Shown here piece by piece: positions 1 through 6,018 of a DNA stretch of 6,018 bases. The position numbers and the translations under genes are program-made. The stretch comes from Gammaproteobacteria bacterium (lineage in GTDB: Bacteria; Pseudomonadota; Gammaproteobacteria; Xanthomonadales; Xanthomonadaceae). Position 1 is the stretch's first letter. Every line of letters starts with the position of its first letter. Location: the NCBI GenBank assembly GCA_012510865.1, contig JAAZHF010000313.1, forward strand, positions 1-6,018, given 5' to 3'. Below the pieces are notes generated by a model. It was not told where the DNA came from and made no database searches. It was given only the letters and a program-made list of their open reading frames with translations.

Positions 1-766
1 CTTCGAACACCACGCCCACCGTCCACATCAGGCCCAGGGTGGAGGTGGGGTAGCCGAGCCCGTCCATGTAGACGGAGAAGAACGTGTAGTAGGGGCCGAA
101 GGAGAGCTGCTCCAGGAAGGCCGCCAGCAGGAACGCGGCCACCTCAGGCCTGCGCACGATCCTCCAGAATCCGGCGCCCGCCGGGCCCCGCGGGCCGGGA
201 TGCCCGGCGTCGCGGTTGGCGAACGCGCTGGCCGCCATGAGGACGAACAGGGGCAGCATGGCCCAGGGCAGGATGGCCGCGCCGCGGTGCTCGATCAGCC
301 AGCCGAAGCCGGTGGTGACGAGGATGAAGCCGATCGAGCCCCAGACGCGGATCGATCCGTAGCGGTGCGCGTCGGCGCCGAGATGGCCGAGGGTGATCGC
401 TTCGAACTGCGGCATCACCGCGTTGTAGAAGAAGCAGAAGGCCACCATGGCCGCGTACAGCGTCCATTCCGGCTGCCCGGGCAGGAAGCAGGCGAAGCTC
501 GCCACCGTCAGGATGCAGCCGATGCGCAGCCAGCGGATCGGCTTCGGCGACGCGGCCGCGATCGATGCCCAGGCCGAGGGCGCCACCACGCGGGTGGCGT
601 ACCACAGGCTCATCATCACGCTGATCGCGGTGATGCCCATCCCGCGCGACTGCAGGTGCATCGCCCAGTAGGGGGTGAACGCGCCCAGCGCCGCGTAGTA
701 GGTGAAATAGAAGCTCGACAGCCGCACCACCGGCGCGGCCGGCGGCGGGCCTGGGTGCTGGGCCAT
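1..766 (-). CDS. MFS transporter, HcaT-like (PPP family), C-terminal part beyond window
   Basis: This is the first 255 residues of an inner-membrane major facilitator superfamily transporter; the rest lies left of base 1 (the family usually has about 390-400 residues). The translation shows a short proline-rich N-terminus, then hydrophobic segments near residues 17-36, 44-62, 80-96, 102-119, 140-158 and 163-182. A basic loop follows at 184-206, and helix 7 begins near 209. The segment RYGSIRVWGSIGF (136-148) and the N-terminal FYFTYYAALGAFTPYW are typical of the family annotated as 3-phenylpropionate transporter HcaT or nucleoside/LacY-like MFS (MFS_1_like). That substrate name is loosely applied and I would not trust it here. 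The ATG at 766-764 is chosen because helix 1 follows at the expected distance; no clear Shine-Dalgarno precedes it. It lies 20 bp after the metH stop, so it is probably the last or a late gene of the methionine operon. Confidence 0.88.
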   Translation of the reverse strand, partial: MAQHPGPPPAAPVVRLSSFYFTYYAALGAFTPYWAMHLQSRGMGITAISVMMSLWYATRVVAPSAWASIAAASPKPIRWLRIGCILTVASFACFLPGQPEWTLYAAMVAFCFFYNAVMPQFEAITLGHLGADAHRYGSIRVWGSIGFILVTTGFGWLIEHRGAAILPWAMLPLFVLMAASAFANRDAGHPGPRGPAGAGFWRIVRRPEVAAFLLAAFLEQLSFGPYYTFFSVYMDGLGYPTSTLGLMWTVGVVFE

Positions 767-786
767 CTGGCGCGCGCCGTGGGTGC

Positions 787-3482
<2,696 letters not shown>

Positions 3483-3486
<4 letters not shown>

Positions 3487-4574
3487 GCGGTCACCTCCGT
3501 CGCCGGCCGTCGGGACCGGGCGTCCACCGGCCGTGGAGGCAGGCCCTCGACCGCCTCGGCGATGGCGCGGATGTGGTCGGGGGTGGTGCCGCAGCAGCCG
3601 CCCACCAGGTTGAGCAGGCCGGAACGGGCGAACTCGCCGAGCATGCCGGCCATCTCCGCGGGCGTCTGGTCGTACTCCGCGAAGGCATTCGGCAGCCCGG
3701 CGTTCGGGTGGGCACTGACGAAGCAACCGGACACGTTCGCGAGGGTCTCGACGTGCGGTCGGAGCTCCTTCGCCCCGAGCGCGCAGTTGAGGCCCACGGA
3801 CAGCGGGTCGGCGTGCGAGACGGAGATCCAGAAGGCCTCGGCGGTCTGGCCGGACAGGGTGCGTCCCGAAGCATCCGTGATGGTGCCCGAGATCATCACC
3901 GGAAGCCGCCCGCCGCGCGCGTCGAAGGCCTCCGCGATGGCGTACAGGGCGGCCTTGGCGTTGAGCGTGTCGAAGATGGTCTCGACCATCAGGATGTCGG
4001 CGCCGCCGTCGATCAGCCCGTCCACCGCGACCCGGTAGTCGTCCCGCAGCGCGTCGAAGCTGGTGTTGCGGAAGCCGGGATCGTTGACGTCCGGGCTGAT
4101 CGAGGCCGTGCGGCTGGTGGGGCCGACCACGCCCGCGACGAAGCGCGGGCGCCCCGGTGTCCGGGCCTCGACCTCGTCGCAGCAGGCGCGGGCCAGGCGG
4201 GCGCCTTCCAGGTTCAGCTCGCGCACGAGGTGCTGGAGGCGGTAGTCGGCCTGGCTGACGGCGGTCGAGTTGAAGGTATTGGTCTCGACGATGTCGGCGC
4301 CGGCTTCGAGGTAGCCGCGGTGGACGCCGGCGATGAGGTCGGGGCGGGTGAGCGTGAGCAGGTCGTTGTTGCCCTTGAGGTCGTGGCCCTCGCCGTCGCC
4401 GGGGTGGCGGGAGTCGAAGCCGCCGGCGAACCGCTCGCCGCGGTAGTCGGCCTCTTCCAGGCGGTGGCGCTGGACCATGGTGCCCATGGCGCCGTCGATG
4501 ACGAGGATGCGTTCGGCGAGCGCGCCTTCGAGCAGCGCGACGCGCCCGGGGTGGAGCCAGGGGAGGGCGTTCAT
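3483..4574 (-). CDS. Stand-alone homocysteine S-methyltransferase (N-terminal module of a split MetH)
   Basis: This 363-aa cytosolic zinc enzyme binds homocysteine and accepts a methyl group. It covers exactly the first module of classical MetH. The N-terminal [17 protein letters not shown] (23-39), the DLKGNNDLL stretch (65-73) and [13 protein letters not shown] (92-104) are typical MetH rather than generic MmuM/BHMT sequence. The predicted zinc ligands are Cys264 (VGLNCALGA) and Cys327-Cys328 ([14 protein letters not shown]), all present. The last ~18 residues form a polar tail ([18 protein letters not shown]) where intact MetH has its interdomain linker. The ATG at 4574-4572 overlaps the TGA of the regulator gene (ATGA) and is preceded by AGGAAA. 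Its own TGA overlaps the ATG of the 899-aa MetH. It presumably docks with that protein to receive methyl from methylcobalamin. An independent S-methylmethionine-dependent activity is possible but less likely given sequence and context. Confidence 0.94.
3491..3498 (-). promoter_or_regulatory. Very strong ribosome binding site inside the upstream gene, for the 899-aa MetH
   Basis: GGAGGTGA on the minus strand matches eight consecutive bases of the ideal Shine-Dalgarno sequence complementary to the 16S rRNA 3' end. GGAGG ends seven bases before the ATG at 3486. It lies within the C-terminal tail codons of the homocysteine methyltransferase gene. It shows that the 899-aa MetH is a genuine separate translation product and not a frameshift artefact of a fused gene. 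Confidence 0.8.
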
Positions 4575-5500
4575 GGCTTTCCTGCGATGAGGGAAATGAC
4601 TTCGAAGTGCGGCGGACGCTTCTCGCGGGTGACGGTCTCGCAGGACTGCAGCTCGAGCCCGGCCTTGTCGACGAAGCGGCGCAGCTCCCGGGCACCGAAG
4701 CCCAGGTTGACGTGCCCGAATGCCTCCACCGCGCTGCGGTGGCCGTGGCGCGCGAGGCTGGTGCGCAGCAGGCGGCCCGCCGGCCGCAGGACCCGGGCGG
4801 CCTCGGCGACCGCCTGCGCGGGCTTGGCCGAGTAGGTGAGCGCGTGCATCAGCACCACCAGGTCGAAGCTGCCGTCCGCGAAGGGCAGGGCGTGCATGTC
4901 GGCTTCCTGGACTTCGACGTTGCGGTAGCGCTTGAGCCGTTCGCGCGCGGCGGCGACCACGCGCGGGCTGGCGTCGATGCAGACGTAGCGCTGCGCGTGG
5001 GGCGCAAGCAGCTCCGCCAGCACGCCGTCGCCCGAGGCGATGTCGAGCACGTCGCCGGTTTCCAGCAGCGGCAGCGCCGAACGCGCCATCGCCTCCCAGG
5101 TGCGGCCCGGCGAGTAGTGGCGCTCCATGTCGCCGGCCACGGAATCGGCCCAGTTCTGGTCGGCGGCGCGCATCGCAAGCACGCCGGACACGCGCTCGGC
5201 GTCCTGGCGCAGCAGCGGGTCGTCGCTGCCCTCGCGCAGCGTCTGCCACAGCGCGCGCTGCGCGGGGTCCAGCCGGTCCTCGTCGAAGCGGTAGTACGCG
5301 GATACGCCGGCGCGCCTGTCGCGCACCAGCCCCGCTTCCTTGAGGCGCGCGAGATGGGTCGACACGCGCGGCTGCGCGAGCTGTGTGATGGCCGACAGCT
5401 CGGCGACCGTCAGCTCCTCGCCTTCCAGCAGCGCCAGCAGGCGCACCCGGGTGGCGTCGGCCAGCACCTTGAGGTGGCTGGACCAGGCTTCGAGGTCCAT
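4571..5500 (-). CDS. sahR: ArsR-family winged-helix regulator fused to SAM-methyltransferase domain (SahR-like)
   Basis: This 309-aa fusion has an ArsR-type winged helix-turn-helix at about 1-85 ([17 protein letters not shown], then the recognition helix around [17 protein letters not shown] at 43-59, then the wing [11 protein letters not shown]). A class I methyltransferase fold follows at about 130-309: motif [10 protein letters not shown] (151-159), acidic strand-2 end CIDASP (174-179), motif III region [18 protein letters not shown] (199-216). Known SahR proteins have this architecture, respond to S-adenosylhomocysteine and control methionine/SAM-cycle genes. The position directly upstream of and overlapping the split metH genes fits that role. 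Whether the C-terminal domain is catalytic or only a ligand sensor cannot be read from the sequence. The ATG at 5500 is chosen over in-frame upstream ATGs at 5545 and 5659. It has GGGAAG six bases upstream, begins at the conserved winged-helix start, and lies about 24 nt after the predicted transcription start. The ATG at 5545 would lie upstream of that transcript start. The sahR name rests on architecture and context. Confidence 0.88.
   Translation of the reverse strand: MDLEAWSSHLKVLADATRVRLLALLEGEELTVAELSAITQLAQPRVSTHLARLKEAGLVRDRRAGVSAYYRFDEDRLDPAQRALWQTLREGSDDPLLRQDAERVSGVLAMRAADQNWADSVAGDMERHYSPGRTWEAMARSALPLLETGDVLDIASGDGVLAELLAPHAQRYVCIDASPRVVAAARERLKRYRNVEVQEADMHALPFADGSFDLVVLMHALTYSAKPAQAVAEAARVLRPAGRLLRTSLARHGHRSAVEAFGHVNLGFGARELRRFVDKAGLELQSCETVTREKRPPHFEVISLIAGKP
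4578..4583 (-). promoter_or_regulatory. Ribosome binding site of the homocysteine methyltransferase gene
   Basis: AGGAAA lies within the last codons of the upstream regulator gene, with AGGA five bases before the ATG at 4574. With the ATGA stop/start overlap it supports coupled translation. Confidence 0.6.
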
Positions 5501-5506
5501 ATATAT

Positions 5507-5512
5507 CTTCCC
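5507..5512 (-). promoter_or_regulatory. Ribosome binding site of the ArsR-methyltransferase gene
   Basis: GGGAAG on the minus strand sits six bases before the ATG at 5500 and decides this start against the longer in-frame alternatives. The spacer is ATATAT, part of an 8-bp AT tract (5499-5506) that stands out in this GC-rich region. Confidence 0.6.
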
Positions 5513-5528
5513 ATCGCGATACAGCGAT
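5513..5528. promoter_or_regulatory. Candidate operator: ATCGC-N6-GCGAT inverted repeat at the predicted transcription start
   Basis: A perfect 5-bp inverted repeat with a 6-bp spacer lies immediately downstream of the predicted -10 and covers the predicted transcription start of the operon. ArsR-family repressors commonly bind such dyads and regulate their own promoter, so this is a plausible self-operator. A second repeat of the same geometry, CGCGG-N6-CCGCG, lies at 5551-5566 across the -35 element. Short dyads also arise by chance in GC-rich DNA, and I cannot match either to a known SahR motif from memory. Confidence 0.3.
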
Positions 5529-5530
5529 GC

Positions 5531-5559
5531 ATTGTTCAACGGCATCCGTCCGCGGTCAA
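5531..5559 (-). promoter_or_regulatory. Putative sigma70 promoter of the sahR-metH operon
   Basis: Read on the minus strand, TTGACC (bases 5559-5554, five of six matches to the -35 consensus) is followed by exactly 17 bp and then AACAAT (5536-5531, four of six matches to -10). Transcription would begin near 5524, giving a leader of about 24 nt before the ATG at 5500. This leaves no room for a riboswitch, so control would most likely act at the promoter. It is a pattern match only. Confidence 0.55.
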
Positions 5560-5615
5560 GGCCGCGCCGCGGGTCGCCGGGGCGTGCCGGCCACCGGTCC
5601 GCGTACGGATGCCGG

Positions 5616-5644
5616 TCGAAGCGTGCGCGGCGGCAGGCTAGAAT
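5616..5644 (+). promoter_or_regulatory. Putative promoter of the acyl-CoA dehydrogenase gene
   Basis: TAGAAT at 5639-5644 matches five of six bases of the -10 consensus. The hexamer TCGAAG, 17 bp upstream at 5616-5621, is a poor -35 (three of six). Transcription would start near 5651, giving a leader of about 47 nt. The weak -35 suggests dependence on an activator or low basal activity. Confidence 0.4.
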
Positions 5645-5686
5645 GGCGGTCTTGTCCAAGCCGCCGCGCGACGCCGCGGCCCACCC

Positions 5687-5691
5687 AGGAG
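5687..5691 (+). promoter_or_regulatory. Ribosome binding site of the acyl-CoA dehydrogenase gene
   Basis: AGGAG six bases before the GTG at 5698 supports that GTG as the start codon. Confidence 0.65.
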
Positions 5692-5697
5692 CAGCGC

Positions 5698-6018
5698 GTG
5701 GATTTCAGCTTTACCGAAGAGCAGTTGATGATCCAGGACGTGGCACGGCGCATCGCGCAGGAGAAGATCGCGCCCAGTGCCGGCCACCACGACGAGACCG
5801 GCGAGTTCCCGCTCGCGAACATGCGCCTCCTGGGCGAGAACGGCCTGATGGGCATCGAGGTACCGGCCGAATACGGCGGGGCGGGAATGGATCCGATCGC
5901 CTACGTACTGGCGATGATCGAGATCGCCGCCGCGGATGCCGCGCACTCCACCATCGTGTCGGTGAACAACTCGCTGTTCTGCAACGGCATCCTGAAGTTC
6001 GGCACCGAAGCGCAGAAG
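5698..6018 (+). CDS. Acyl-CoA dehydrogenase, N-terminal part (truncated by window edge)
   Basis: The first 107 residues of a flavin-dependent acyl-CoA dehydrogenase are visible (full family length about 380 aa), oxidising acyl-CoA to enoyl-CoA in fatty-acid or branched-chain amino-acid catabolism. The N-terminal helical domain is clear: MDFSFTEEQLMIQDVARRIA at 1-20, then KIAPSAGHHDETGEFP, then LLGENGLMGIEVPAEYGGAGMD (44-65), then an AHSTIVSVNNSLFCNGI segment (82-98). The last is typical of short-chain (butyryl-CoA type) members. The FAD and substrate residues and the catalytic Glu lie beyond the window, so chain-length specificity is not determined. The GTG at 5698 is chosen because AGGAG lies six bases upstream and the protein then begins at the usual family N-terminus. 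It is divergent from the methionine operon and has no obvious metabolic tie to it. Confidence 0.93.
   Translation, partial: MDFSFTEEQLMIQDVARRIAQEKIAPSAGHHDETGEFPLANMRLLGENGLMGIEVPAEYGGAGMDPIAYVLAMIEIAAADAAHSTIVSVNNSLFCNGILKFGTEAQK

Noticed and set aside
144..605. Minus-strand 153-codon open frame within the transporter region
   Set aside because: It is an out-of-frame, arginine/proline-rich shadow of the MFS transporter, whose own frame encodes clear membrane helices and a family motif.
5501..5697. SAM or SAH riboswitch, or a small RNA, in the divergent intergenic region
   Set aside because: The predicted leader of the operon is only about 24 nt and no multi-stem aptamer pattern was seen; the remaining space is taken by the two promoters.

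Overview
The window is dense, GC-rich bacterial DNA with short or overlapping gene junctions. The gene content and order suggest a gammaproteobacterium of the Xanthomonadaceae/Lysobacteraceae type (Lysobacter, Luteimonas or Xanthomonas relatives). That taxonomic call is made from memory of similar loci and high GC, not from a search.

Most of the window (1-5500) is one minus-strand gene cluster that reads as a methionine-cycle operon. In transcription order it holds: (i) a 309-aa fusion of an ArsR-type winged helix and a SAM-methyltransferase fold (4571-5500), closely resembling the SahR regulators of methionine metabolism; (ii) a 363-aa stand-alone homocysteine S-methyltransferase module (3483-4574); (iii) an 899-aa MetH polypeptide that starts at the methyltetrahydrofolate-binding domain and carries the cobalamin and activation domains (787-3486); and (iv) an MFS transporter of the HcaT-like/PPP family (766 to beyond base 1, C-terminal part missing). 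The first two junctions are ATGA overlaps and the third gap is 20 bp, so co-transcription and translational coupling are likely. Cobalamin-dependent methionine synthase is therefore made as two polypeptides split exactly at the linker between the homocysteine and folate domains.

A 197-bp divergent intergenic region (5501-5697) holds a good sigma70-like promoter for the minus-strand operon (TTGACC, 17 bp, AACAAT) and a plausible plus-strand promoter. It also contains inverted repeats that are candidate operators for the regulator. The plus-strand gene starting at the GTG at 5698 is the N-terminal part of an acyl-CoA dehydrogenase and runs off the right edge.

Working together: the regulator probably senses the methylation by-product S-adenosylhomocysteine. 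The two MetH pieces remethylate homocysteine to methionine using methyl-THF and cobalamin. The role of the transporter is unknown. I saw no RNA genes, mobile elements or CRISPR arrays. The most interesting points are the split MetH with a very strong internal ribosome binding site, and the self-contained regulator-plus-target arrangement. Nothing here convincingly amounts to a wholly new system.
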